NCBI GenBank assembly: GCA_038254545.1
Contig: JBBSGB010000010.1
Location: 1 to 64,000 of the forward strand
Length of the DNA stretch: 64,000 nucleotides
Direction: 5' to 3'
Source: CAHJXF01 sp038254545
GTDB taxonomy: Bacteria > Pseudomonadota > Gammaproteobacteria > Burkholderiales > Burkholderiaceae_D
The notes beneath the pieces are model-generated. The model did no database searches, was not told where the DNA came from, and saw only the letters and a list, made by a program, of their open reading frames with translations. Position numbers and translations under genes: made by a program. Shown piece after piece: positions 51,770-61,058 of this stretch. Position 1 is the stretch's first letter; each line of letters begins with the position of its first letter.

Positions 51770-54700
51770 TCAATCGAACGAGAACGTATAGAACACATCC
51801 ACCGCGCTCTCGGTTCCGGTCTGCACCTGCAGGTCCACGCGCTGGTAGATGTTGTAGCGAATCTTGAGCAACGTCGCGGCTTTCGTGAAGCCCTGCTCGA
51901 AGGTCACGCGCAGGCGCGACGAGATCTGCTTGCCGATGGTCAGGAGGCCGCCCCGATCGCCGCCTAATCCCGACACGCCGATCTCGTCCACGCCGAGCGT
52001 CGCAGCGATGCGCGACTGTATTCCGACCGAATCGGATGAACCCAGCAAGCTCGCCGCCGCGGTCGTGAGCAAACCGAAGTCCGACTTGCTCGATCCCGAC
52101 AAGCCGTGGCCCAGCACCAGCCACGACAGTTTCTCGGTGTCTGGAACACTTGGGTTCGACGTGAGGCGTGCCTGCGGCGCGAGTGCGGTGCCACTGATCT
52201 GCACGCCGGCTTCGACCGCGAGGTTCTTGCGGACCGCATGGATGTCGAGCGCGGGGTTGTCGATCGGTCCCGAGAATGTCAGGTTGCCGCGGTCTATCGT
52301 CAGTCGCTGACCGTAGGCTTCGTAGGTCCCTTCACGTACCGCGACGGTGCCGATCGCGCGCAGATCGGTGCCCACGCCCGCGATGCGGATCACGCCGCCG
52401 AGCTTGCCGTCGAATCCTGAACCCTTGACCTTGAAGTCGTCGCCCATATCGAACTTCACTTCGAAGCGCACCGGCACGCTCTTGGCAGGCACGTCCTCGT
52501 CCGCCTTTTCCCGACCCACGATCACGATGTCGTCGGAGAGGATCGGGCCGCGGCGCTCGGCGAGCTGCAGCGATCCGCGGTCGGCCTTGAGGTCCGCGGT
52601 CAGTTCGATCCCCGCCGTGCCGAAGCGTGCCGTGCCCGTTCCCGAGACGACCATGGTGCGATCGGTGCGCGCAATCGCTTCGAACTTGTCGAGCTTGACG
52701 GCGAGCGAACCCGACACCTTGCGATCGGCCAGGCGCAGGTCACCGTTCGCGTTCAAGTGCCCGTTGCCCGCCGCGAGAGTCGCCTCCTTGAGGATGACGC
52801 GATCGCCGTCGAAGTCCATGTCGAGGTGGCCGTCGCGGAAGTTGATGCCCTGATCGGGCCAGCGCACGCCCACCGCATCGCCACTTGCATGGCCCGCGAG
52901 TAGCGGATGCGCGACCGTGCCGTGTCCGGTCACCGCCACCTGCAATCGACCGTAGAGATCGAGGCCGGGTCGTCCCGACAGGCGCGCGAGCCAGCGCAGA
53001 TCGGGGATGTCGATGTCGCTCTTCAATGCGAGCGGCGCATCGCCGGCCAGACCCCATTGCCCATCGCGCTTCGACAGGCGCGTATCGATCGCCGCTTCGA
53101 TGCGACCGAGGCCGCGACCCGCAGCCGAGACCTGCGCGGATACGCGATTGGCGACGATGGTGGCCGACACGTCGATCTTGTCCGGTTCGACGTTGAATCT
53201 CGGCTCGGTCAGGAACTGGATGTTGCCCGACTCGCGAAACAGCTTCACGCTGCCGTCGATGGCGTCGCCGATGCGCAGGTCCCAACGCCCTCCGAACTTG
53301 AGCGAGGTCGCGACCTGGCGCGAAAAATCGCGCGAGAAAGTCCCCACGATCGCGAGCGGAAACCCGGTCGCGCTACCGGCGGTGACGATCTGTCCGTCGC
53401 TGTAGGTGAGTCGCTGAAGATCGACCTGCCCTTCGTTGAACTTGAGAAGCGTCGCACCGACGTCGATCTCGTCCTTGCTCGCCAGCAAGGTCGCGGGCCT
53501 TGCGAGTGCAAACGGCACGCGGCCGCGACTGGCCAGCTTGTCGATGGTGCCGCGCCACGTACTGTTGCCTTCCAGTCCCCCATGCGCAGTGGTCGCGATG
53601 TCGAAGCGATCGCTTTTTGCGGTGAGCGTCAGCGTGTGCGCATCGCGCGTGCCTTTGACGTGTCCTTCGGCCGATTGGACTGCAGGCGTCGGACCGGGGC
53701 CGTCGCGAAATTCGGTCAGCGCGATGTCGGCATCGAGAATGCCGCTGGGACCGGCAAGCAGTCGCCCCTGGCCTCTGAGCGTCTTGAGGCTGTAGTAGAT
53801 CGTTGTCGCTGTCGCGGCCCTGGCGGCGGCCTTTGTATCAGTCTTGTCGTCGGCGCCTTTGGTTGTCGCCACAGTTGTCGCTGCCGGTGCCGCGGCGGTC
53901 TTCGCCACGTTAACCGACGCACTTGCGATCGACTTGCTGACCCGCAGGCCGTCGCCGGCGATCGTGAAGTCGATCGCGGGTTCGTCGAACGTGCCTCCCA
54001 GGAATCCTTGTCCCTTCAAAGAACCGCTGACGCCCGCGCCCAGGTCCGCAAGTCGTGGCGCATCGACGTTCCATTTCAGGCGATCCTGCGGTCGACCGAA
54101 GTCTCCCTGCGCATCGATACGATTCGCGCCGAACGCGAGAGCGATGTTCGCATTCGCGATCTGGCGAATCGCGACGGCGGGTCCTTCCTTCAGTCGCGCA
54201 CCAGCCCTGTCCGCGATCGCACCCTCGACCGTGCCGACCACCGTACCCGCCACGGGCCTCTCCATCACGCGGCTCGGTTCGATGCGAAGGTCGGCGGCCA
54301 CGCGAAAGACTTGTGGATTGCGCGCGGTCGCCGGCGCGCCCATCGTGCCCGCAAGCTTGAACGCCGCATTGAGCTCGGCCTTGGGAAAGTCACCGAAGTC
54401 GCGCGGGTTCAGATGGGCGACCTCGCCTTTCAGATCGAAGGGACGGCTCTTCGCGAGATCGACCGTGCCCGATGCCGCGACGCGACTGGCGCCGAGCACC
54501 ACGCGCGCTTCTGCGATGCGAATCTCCTGGCCTTCCAACTCGCCGCGCAGCTTCACGCTGCGACCCGCATCGGCAAGCGTGGTGTCGATGTGAATCACGC
54601 CCTCGCGACGGCTGATTGCGAGCGGTCCCGCGAACTTCGACCCGATCAACTTGCCGTGAATCGCGCGCAGGTCGAGCGCGCGAACTACGCCATCGAACGA

Positions 54701-55909
54701 GGGCGTGCCGCCGTTCGCAAACACATAGCTGCCCTTTCCGCTCACGTGCCCGGCCGCGCCGAGGTCGGCGACGATGCGCGAGAAGACCAGCGACAGCGAA
54801 CCGCCGGTGAGGTCCGCGTTCAATGCAGCGACGGGGATGTGATCGCGATCGATGCGGCCGGGCGCGCCATTGACGACGCGCAGCGTTCCCCGGAATGGAT
54901 AGAGCCCTGCACCTGCGCCAGGCGCCGGATTCGACAAGGGAGCATCGAGCGGGACGAGGTTCGCATCGACCGCGATGTCGGCTTCGGGCAGATCGGTCTT
55001 CCATCGCTTCGGTGAAATGCCTGCGACATGCAGCATCGCGTCGGCGATCGGCTGCTCGTGAAACGGCAATACGTGCGCGGTCGCATGGCCCGCGAGCGGC
55101 TGGTCTTTCGGATCCGAAAGCGAGAAGTCCGAGGACAACTGGAGGTCGGCGAGCTTGCCCGCGACGGCGAGCGGCGCGCGATACGGTACATCGAAGGCCT
55201 TGCCTTCGGCAAGCAGGCGAGCATCGATTGCAAACGGCTTGGTCGCCGCGACCGACGCCGTTCCCGAAGCCGTTCCCCACGGGCTCTTCAAGGCCACGCT
55301 CTCGACGATCCAGCGCTTGCGTCCGTTCTCGAAGGCGTAGCGTCCGCGCAGGTCGGCATCGGTCAACGACGTCATCGCTTCCTTCTGCACGATATCGATG
55401 GCATCGAGATGCAGCGCAGTGATTCGCAGCGTGTCGATGCGCATCGCCGCGGGCAGCTCGAGCGTGTCGGGTTCCTTGGTCGGCTCGTCGGACTTGCCGA
55501 TGATCGCGATGGTGAGCTTCTTTGCGCGCGCATCGTCGATCGTGAAGCGTCGCGCAAAAGGCTCCAAGGCATAACGCAATGAGCCCTTCTCGATCGTGAT
55601 CACCTGTGTCTCGGTGCGATACACGAGGCGGTCGAACGCGACGCGGTCGTAGATCGATCCGGTCACGCCTTCGATGGTCAATTGTCCGTGTAGCGCCTTC
55701 TCGGCCTCGACCACGATGCGCTGCAGGGTTGCCTCGCGCCCGAGCAGCCAAGCGCCGATCGCGATCAGGAGAATCAGCAGACCGAACAGGCCGGCAACCG
55801 ACCACGCCGCAGCGCGTGCGATGCGGCGCGCGCGCGAGCGCGGCATCGTGATCGGTACATCCGTCGGCGCATTCGTCCCCTGCTTCGACGGATCGTCGGG
55901 TTCGTTCAA
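51770..55909 (-). CDS. tamB: TamB, translocation and assembly module inner-membrane subunit
   Basis: TamB spans the periplasm, linking the inner membrane to TamA, and is implicated in outer-membrane protein insertion and phospholipid transport. The 1379-residue protein has one N-terminal membrane helix (about 32-55), then over 1,200 residues of beta-rich repeats. The C-terminal DUF490 domain (about 1000-1379) includes LTFSGPIDNPALDI and the end RYNIYQRVDLQVQTGTES. A Lys/Ala/Thr-rich linker near 680-700 is not conserved. It overlaps tamA by 4 nt (ATGA). Confidence 0.93.
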   Translation of the reverse strand: MNEPDDPSKQGTNAPTDVPITMPRSRARRIARAAAWSVAGLFGLLILLIAIGAWLLGREATLQRIVVEAEKALHGQLTIEGVTGSIYDRVAFDRLVYRTETQVITIEKGSLRYALEPFARRFTIDDARAKKLTIAIIGKSDEPTKEPDTLELPAAMRIDTLRITALHLDAIDIVQKEAMTSLTDADLRGRYAFENGRKRWIVESVALKSPWGTASGTASVAATKPFAIDARLLAEGKAFDVPYRAPLAVAGKLADLQLSSDFSLSDPKDQPLAGHATAHVLPFHEQPIADAMLHVAGISPKRWKTDLPEADIAVDANLVPLDAPLSNPAPGAGAGLYPFRGTLRVVNGAPGRIDRDHIPVAALNADLTGGSLSLVFSRIVADLGAAGHVSGKGSYVFANGGTPSFDGVVRALDLRAIHGKLIGSKFAGPLAISRREGVIHIDTTLADAGRSVKLRGELEGQEIRIAEARVVLGASRVAASGTVDLAKSRPFDLKGEVAHLNPRDFGDFPKAELNAAFKLAGTMGAPATARNPQVFRVAADLRIEPSRVMERPVAGTVVGTVEGAIADRAGARLKEGPAVAIRQIANANIALAFGANRIDAQGDFGRPQDRLKWNVDAPRLADLGAGVSGSLKGQGFLGGTFDEPAIDFTIAGDGLRVSKSIASASVNVAKTAAAPAATTVATTKGADDKTDTKAAARAATATTIYYSLKTLRGQGRLLAGPSGILDADIALTEFRDGPGPTPAVQSAEGHVKGTRDAHTLTLTAKSDRFDIATTAHGGLEGNSTWRGTIDKLASRGRVPFALARPATLLASKDEIDVGATLLKFNEGQVDLQRLTYSDGQIVTAGSATGFPLAIVGTFSRDFSRQVATSLKFGGRWDLRIGDAIDGSVKLFRESGNIQFLTEPRFNVEPDKIDVSATIVANRVSAQVSAAGRGLGRIEAAIDTRLSKRDGQWGLAGDAPLALKSDIDIPDLRWLARLSGRPGLDLYGRLQVAVTGHGTVAHPLLAGHASGDAVGVRWPDQGINFRDGHLDMDFDGDRVILKEATLAAGNGHLNANGDLRLADRKVSGSLAVKLDKFEAIARTDRTMVVSGTGTARFGTAGIELTADLKADRGSLQLAERRGPILSDDIVIVGREKADEDVPAKSVPVRFEVKFDMGDDFKVKGSGFDGKLGGVIRIAGVGTDLRAIGTVAVREGTYEAYGQRLTIDRGNLTFSGPIDNPALDIHAVRKNLAVEAGVQISGTALAPQARLTSNPSVPDTEKLSWLVLGHGLSGSSKSDFGLLTTAAASLLGSSDSVGIQSRIAATLGVDEIGVSGLGGDRGGLLTIGKQISSRLRVTFEQGFTKAATLLKIRYNIYQRVDLQVQTGTESAVDVFYTFSFD

Positions 55910-57870
55910 AACGACACCCCAAGCGAGAAATGAACACGCGTCGAACCGTTCTGCACGCCGTGCGCGACGTCGAAATCGAGCGTGCCGACCGGACTGCGCC
56001 AGCGTGCGCCGACGCCGTAGCCTACGACCGGCTTCAAGTCGGAGAAGCGGTTGCCCGCATTTCCTGCGTCGACGAAAAGCGCGACGCCATAGTTCGGATA
56101 GCGCGGCCCGAGCCAGTGAATGCCTTCGATCGTACCGGTTGCGAGATAGCGTCCGCCGACGATCGCATCGACCTGTTGGACACCGAGACTTTGATATCCA
56201 TAGCCCCGCACCGAACCATCACCGCCCGCGCGAAACAGCAGGGCAGACGGCAGGGTCTCGGTGGTCTTGCCCGCGACCACGCCGAGTTCGCCGCGCACGA
56301 TCAGCGTGTTGTCGGTGCCGATCGGCTGGTAGCGAATCGCCTTGCCGTAGATGCGGCTGTACGGCTCACCGGTCTTCAACCGAACGCCCGCGCCGACCTG
56401 TCCGCTCGCGATGTAGCCGATGGTGGGCGTGAGCAGGTTGTCGGTACGGCGAAACGTCACGCCGTAGCTCGCACCGAGCGTTTGCGTCGACGTCTGCGGG
56501 ATGCTGGACACGTCCTTCTGCTCGTACAGATAATCGATCGAGGTAAAGCGTTCGGTGGCCTCGGGACCCCAGGCGCGCTTGGCCGAAAGGCCGGCGCCGC
56601 GCGTGACTTCGCCCTGCACGTCTTCGCGCTTGGCGAAGGACGAAATCGAGTACCGACTTCCAGCCTGGGTCGTCGGGAAGATCAGGTCGGCACCCAGCGC
56701 CTGTTTCAGACGATCGACCGCGAGCGTGGTGCGCAGTTGCTTGGCTCCGCCGAGAAAGCCGATGAAGTTGTAGCCCAGCGAAGCGCGCGGTCCCGCGTTG
56801 GTCGAGAGGCCGAGACCCACCGACAATTGCTTCGACTTGTTTTCCTCGACGACTACGCGCAGAGGCAGCGTGACTTCGCGCGGCAGCGGTGTGGGCGGTG
56901 GGATGGACGATGGCGCGGACGATGGCGCGGACGACGGCGCGGCACTCGGTGCAGCCTCTGCGTTCGACCCGTCCGCGGTCGCGGCGGGTGCGTCCGTGCC
57001 GTCGGTCACCGGTTGCACGAACGGCGAGCGCGGATCGGTGCCGGGGTCGGCGGCGGCTTCGATGCTGACTTCGACGCGCGAGAAATAGCCGCTGTCATTC
57101 AGGCGCCGCTGGAAATCGAATATCTTTTCCTGCGAATAGAGTTCGCCCAGGCCGATCGGATCCAGATTGCGAACCGTCTCGGGTGGGTAGCGCTTCAGGC
57201 CGGTGGTCTGCAGTGGCCCAAATCGCACCGCCGGGCCGCTGGCGATCACCACGATGAGCTTCGCCTTGGAGCTGCGCACATCGACCTCGGCTTCGCTGCG
57301 CGTGATGGTCGCGAACGGGTAGGTGCGGATCAAGAGCCCTTGCAGCAGGCGCCGCTTGTTCGCTTCCCATTCTCCTTGTCGGAAGACGTCGCCCGATTGA
57401 AGCGTCCATCGCTCTCGCAGCGCGTCGACGTCGGGAGGTGTGTTCGTAGGCGCTTCCTTGATCGGACCGACGAATTGAAGGTCGATTGCCCCAACGGTCG
57501 TGATGTCGCCGGGTTCGATCCGGTAGCGCGCGATCCAGCGGTCGCCGCTCTGTTCGAGTTCGGCCGTGACGGTCGGCGCGTAGTAGCCTTCGGTCGCGAT
57601 CAGGCGTTCGATCTCGTCCTTTCCCTGATCGAAGAGTCGCCGCAATTGATCGGCATCGATGCGTCCGCGCCGGCCGTCGGCATCGCGCCAGCGAATCAGG
57701 CTGAGGTTGCTGTTGACCAGCGACTTGAGGTTGCCCGGCGCTTCGACCACGACTTCATAGCGCGCTTCCTCGGCGTTCGCGCAATTGGCGGTGCAGAGCA
57801 GCGCCACAAACGCGCATGCGACGAGAGGCGGCGCCCACGCGGAACCCGGTCGCATCGCGCGCGCGATCAA
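55906..57870 (-). CDS. tamA: TamA, outer-membrane Omp85 family protein
   Basis: TamA is the outer-membrane partner of TamB. It has a signal peptide (cleavage near ANA-EE, residue 33), three POTRA domains (about 35-275), a linker and a 16-strand barrel. The Omp85 motif RAGGDGSVRGYGYQSLG is present and the last residue is Phe, as for BAM substrates. A Pro/Ala/Ser-rich insert (about 300-325) separates POTRA 3 from the barrel and contains a 12-bp tandem repeat. The ATG overlaps the GH17-GT2 gene stop (ATGA), and the stop overlaps tamB. Confidence 0.94.
   Translation of the reverse strand: MIARAMRPGSAWAPPLVACAFVALLCTANCANAEEARYEVVVEAPGNLKSLVNSNLSLIRWRDADGRRGRIDADQLRRLFDQGKDEIERLIATEGYYAPTVTAELEQSGDRWIARYRIEPGDITTVGAIDLQFVGPIKEAPTNTPPDVDALRERWTLQSGDVFRQGEWEANKRRLLQGLLIRTYPFATITRSEAEVDVRSSKAKLIVVIASGPAVRFGPLQTTGLKRYPPETVRNLDPIGLGELYSQEKIFDFQRRLNDSGYFSRVEVSIEAAADPGTDPRSPFVQPVTDGTDAPAATADGSNAEAAPSAAPSSAPSSAPSSIPPPTPLPREVTLPLRVVVEENKSKQLSVGLGLSTNAGPRASLGYNFIGFLGGAKQLRTTLAVDRLKQALGADLIFPTTQAGSRYSISSFAKREDVQGEVTRGAGLSAKRAWGPEATERFTSIDYLYEQKDVSSIPQTSTQTLGASYGVTFRRTDNLLTPTIGYIASGQVGAGVRLKTGEPYSRIYGKAIRYQPIGTDNTLIVRGELGVVAGKTTETLPSALLFRAGGDGSVRGYGYQSLGVQQVDAIVGGRYLATGTIEGIHWLGPRYPNYGVALFVDAGNAGNRFSDLKPVVGYGVGARWRSPVGTLDFDVAHGVQNGSTRVHFSLGVSF
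56909..56944 (-). repeat. 12-bp tandem repeat (three units) in tamA
   Basis: Three near-identical 12-bp units (GATGGCGCGGAC, GATGGCGCGGAC, GACGGCGCGGCA on the plus strand) encode Ala-Pro-Ser-Ser repeats in the linker between POTRA 3 and the barrel. Copy number could change by slippage without breaking the frame. Confidence 0.85.
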
Positions 57871-60800
57871 GCCTTCGCGCGGATCGCGCCCACGTTCGCG
57901 CCGATGTTCGGATCTGCGTTCGCCCCGAAGTTCGCGCCTTCGTTCATCCCCACGCTCGCGCCTACATTCAATACCGCCGCCATTTCGACCGAGTGAAGAT
58001 CACCGGTCTCTTCGATGCCGACCGGTCGAACGTTCCTGCGTGGCGCATAGGCCGAGATCAGCGCGCATGCGAGCGACGAGAGATAAGGGATAGCCTGCGT
58101 GGCAAGGATGCCGACCCACAACAGGCTTTCGTATTGCCTCGGCATCAAGGCCAGCACGCTGCCGATGGCGAGAATGATCGCGAACGCCATCAGCGCTTCT
58201 TCCCGCACCGCGCTCAGCCACGCGAACGCGCTCTTCTTCTTGCCGGTCTGCCAGCTCTTGGGCGTGACGACGAACGTACCCTGCTTCTGGATCAGGCCCG
58301 CCAGGATCCCGCGCGCGATTGAGTGCGACAACGCCATCGATGCGACCGATGCGCCAAATACGTCGCGCCATCCGCAAGGCACCCGCGCGCGATAGAGCGA
58401 CGGGCCGAACCATGCCTTCAAGACGAAGAAGCCCAGTACCGGAATCACGAACAGGTCGAGCGGCAAGCTGAAGTTCTCGGGATTGAGCAGCATGCCGACA
58501 GTCCACGCGAGCGAGGCCAGCGTGAAGAACAGATGCAGCGCATCGGCAAACCACGAGAACCAGCCGGTGAGGAAGTGGAAGCGCTGTCCCGCGGTGAGTC
58601 CGCGTCGCTTGACGATGGGCTTGCCCTCGCGCGCGGAATCCTTTCGTGCCGCATCCTGGCGACCCAACAACCAGTTCCAGCGCCGCTTCAAGATCTGCAT
58701 CGCCCCGAAAGCCCAGCGAAAACGCTGCGACTTGTAGCCCGCGAAGTTCGAAGGCGTGAGCCCGCGGCCGAGCACCTCGTCGATGTAGCGCGTCTCCCAG
58801 CCCGCGTTCATCAGGCGCAGACCCAATTCGGCGTCTTCGCAGATGCACCACTCGGACCACCCTCCGGTCTCGACCAGCGCGTTCTTCTTCACCAGCGTCA
58901 TCGTGCCGTGTTGGATGATCGCGTCGCGCTCGTTGCGGTGGTGCATGCCGATTCGAAAGAAGCCGTCGTATTCCCAGCTGGTCATGCGCTGGAAGGCGTT
59001 GTGCTGCCAGTCGCGATGGGCTTGCGGGCATTGCACGACGGCCACGCGCGGCGCTTCGAAATGCGACACCGTGAGCTTGAGCCAATCGTGATTGACGACA
59101 TAGTCGGCATCGACCACGCCCACGATCGCCGCGCGGCGATCGGTCTCTTCGAGCGCGAAGTTGAGTGCGCCCGCCTTGAAGCCCGGCCAGTTGTCGAGGT
59201 GGAAGAAGCGAAAGCGCGGACGCGACGATGCTGACCGCGCTGGACGGTCGTGCTCGCCGGCCCGTTCTTGCGATTGCTCATTGACATGCTCGTTCAAACG
59301 CGCGACATAGCGCTCGACCGGCCTCCACACGTCTTCGCTCTTGGTGTTGTTGTCGATCACCAGCACTTCGAAGTTGCGATAGTCCAGGCGCGCAAGGCTC
59401 GCAAGCGTCTGGATCACCATCTCGGGCGGCTCGTTGTGGCAGGGCAGATGGATCGATACGAACGGCTCCACGGCGTCGAGCGCGGGACGCTCGGGCCTGA
59501 AGTGGCGCTGCCAGCGGCTCTGCCACACCACTTCGGTGAACTCGAACGCGTTGGCCAGCAGGATCATCAACATCGCCGCCAACGCAGGCAGCAGCAGGAC
59601 CAGCATCGCCCAGTCGAGCGTGTTCAGGTAGAACTCGAACGGCAAGGTGGTCAACCACACCACCAGCGTCATCGCCGCCTGGATCACGAGCCCGAAGAAC
59701 AACCGGCCCGGCAAGCGAAAACGCGCGAACGCGATGCAGAACGCGACGATGGGAATGAGCGCGAGCAACGATGCCATCGTGGCCTTGCGCGGCCACGACG
59801 GGTCTGGAACCACCGGGCCCGTGAACGAGAACTTCGGTTCGCGATCCGAGTTGAAGATGCCCCAGTAGGCGCCGGTGCGGCCTTCGCTGGTGCGCTTCCA
59901 GGGCTGGTCGATCGCTTCCATCAGGTAGTAGTCGAGCCCCTTCTGCTTGGCGATCGGCAGGAACTCGCGGATGAACTGGGCTTCGTCGGCGACCGACGCG
60001 GTCGAATAGACGATCGGGTCGTTGGGCTTTTCGAGGTTCTTGATCGGCACGCGACTGCCGCCGCTCGGCCAGCCGACTTCGCCGATGACGATCTTCTTGT
60101 TCGGATATTCGCGCCGCATCTCCTCGTAGCGGCGCATCACGTGCGTGACCGCGTTGGCGCGCGGAACGCCTTCCCAATACGGCAGCAGGTGGACGGTGAT
60201 GAAGTCCACATGTTTCGCGAGCTCATGCATCTGCTTCGCGCGTGCACGGTCGGTGGTTAGCCAGATGTCCCACGATTCGGCAGTCGAAACCGGCACGCGC
60301 GCGCGGCGCTTGATGATGTCGATATAACTCATCAGCTCCTTGGGCGTGAGGTCGCCGCGCAGCAGGGTTTCATTGCCGACCATGACGCGATCGACGTTGT
60401 TGTTGTCGCGCATCAACTCGATCAGCGATTTGATCTGGAGATTGTTCTCCTTCTTGTCGGTCGACAGCCACGCGCCGGCGGTGACCGTCATGCCGTACTC
60501 GCGCGCGAGCGCGGGGATGGCTGCAGCATCGACAGCGTTATAAGTGCGCAGCCGGTCCGTGTACTTCGACAGCATGCGCACGTCGGCGGCCAGCTCCTGC
60601 TCGCTTGGATACGTGGGCGTCGGAGGTTGCGGCGACTGGTCGCGCTGGAATCCGTTAAACGCGAAGCCGCCCACCTGGCCTTGCCACGGCGGCGCTTCGG
60701 GCGCGCGATTGAGCCACGACCAGAACGACCAGTTGGTCGCTGCGATGACTGCGGCAACCAGGATCGCCGAAACCACCATCCCGATCGAGACGCGGCGGCC

Positions 60801-60878
60801 GTTTCCGTTCTTTCGGTTGGCGCCGCGATCGGCCGGGGTCGGTCGACTGGATCGGCCGAAGGGTTGAAGGATGCTCAA
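57867..60878 (-). CDS. GH17-GT2 fusion, NdvB-like beta-glucan synthase
   Basis: The 1003-residue protein joins a GH17 glucosidase-like domain (about 95-355) with a GT2 synthase. In GH17, Glu170 (VGNETLL) is the acid/base and Glu267 (IGEVGWPSGG) the nucleophile. One helix (32-50) precedes it, placing it outside the membrane. Helices at about 368-445 lead to the GT2 part with HLPCHNEPP, DAD at 590-592, ED at 681-682 and QRFRW at 718-722, then more helices. This order matches Pseudomonas NdvB-type proteins that make cyclic beta-1,3-glucans. The last 40 residues are Gly-Ala-Asn repeats, unlike the family. It overlaps tamA by ATGA, so all three are coupled. Confidence 0.88.
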   Translation of the reverse strand: MSILQPFGRSSRPTPADRGANRKNGNGRRVSIGMVVSAILVAAVIAATNWSFWSWLNRAPEAPPWQGQVGGFAFNGFQRDQSPQPPTPTYPSEQELAADVRMLSKYTDRLRTYNAVDAAAIPALAREYGMTVTAGAWLSTDKKENNLQIKSLIELMRDNNNVDRVMVGNETLLRGDLTPKELMSYIDIIKRRARVPVSTAESWDIWLTTDRARAKQMHELAKHVDFITVHLLPYWEGVPRANAVTHVMRRYEEMRREYPNKKIVIGEVGWPSGGSRVPIKNLEKPNDPIVYSTASVADEAQFIREFLPIAKQKGLDYYLMEAIDQPWKRTSEGRTGAYWGIFNSDREPKFSFTGPVVPDPSWPRKATMASLLALIPIVAFCIAFARFRLPGRLFFGLVIQAAMTLVVWLTTLPFEFYLNTLDWAMLVLLLPALAAMLMILLANAFEFTEVVWQSRWQRHFRPERPALDAVEPFVSIHLPCHNEPPEMVIQTLASLARLDYRNFEVLVIDNNTKSEDVWRPVERYVARLNEHVNEQSQERAGEHDRPARSASSRPRFRFFHLDNWPGFKAGALNFALEETDRRAAIVGVVDADYVVNHDWLKLTVSHFEAPRVAVVQCPQAHRDWQHNAFQRMTSWEYDGFFRIGMHHRNERDAIIQHGTMTLVKKNALVETGGWSEWCICEDAELGLRLMNAGWETRYIDEVLGRGLTPSNFAGYKSQRFRWAFGAMQILKRRWNWLLGRQDAARKDSAREGKPIVKRRGLTAGQRFHFLTGWFSWFADALHLFFTLASLAWTVGMLLNPENFSLPLDLFVIPVLGFFVLKAWFGPSLYRARVPCGWRDVFGASVASMALSHSIARGILAGLIQKQGTFVVTPKSWQTGKKKSAFAWLSAVREEALMAFAIILAIGSVLALMPRQYESLLWVGILATQAIPYLSSLACALISAYAPRRNVRPVGIEETGDLHSVEMAAVLNVGASVGMNEGANFGANADPNIGANVGAIRAKA

Positions 60879-61058
60879 TGCAGACTGGTCCTGTGATGAT
60901 GCGCAGCGTCGGTAACGATCGACCGGCGCGCCTCGATGACATGCGGTGTGACATGCAGCCCGACATGCGGCGTGCGACGACAGATGCGGTATTCTCTCTC
61001 ACCCGCTCGATCGGGCGTGCAGGGCCGACGCGCCGTGCACGGCTCGACTGCAACCTTC

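Noticed and set aside
55930..57996. A 688-codon open frame on the plus strand opposite tamA
   Set aside because: It lies wholly antisense to tamA, which has a signal peptide, POTRA domains and an Omp85 motif. Its Arg/Ala-rich translation shows no domain. Long antisense frames are common in high-GC DNA.
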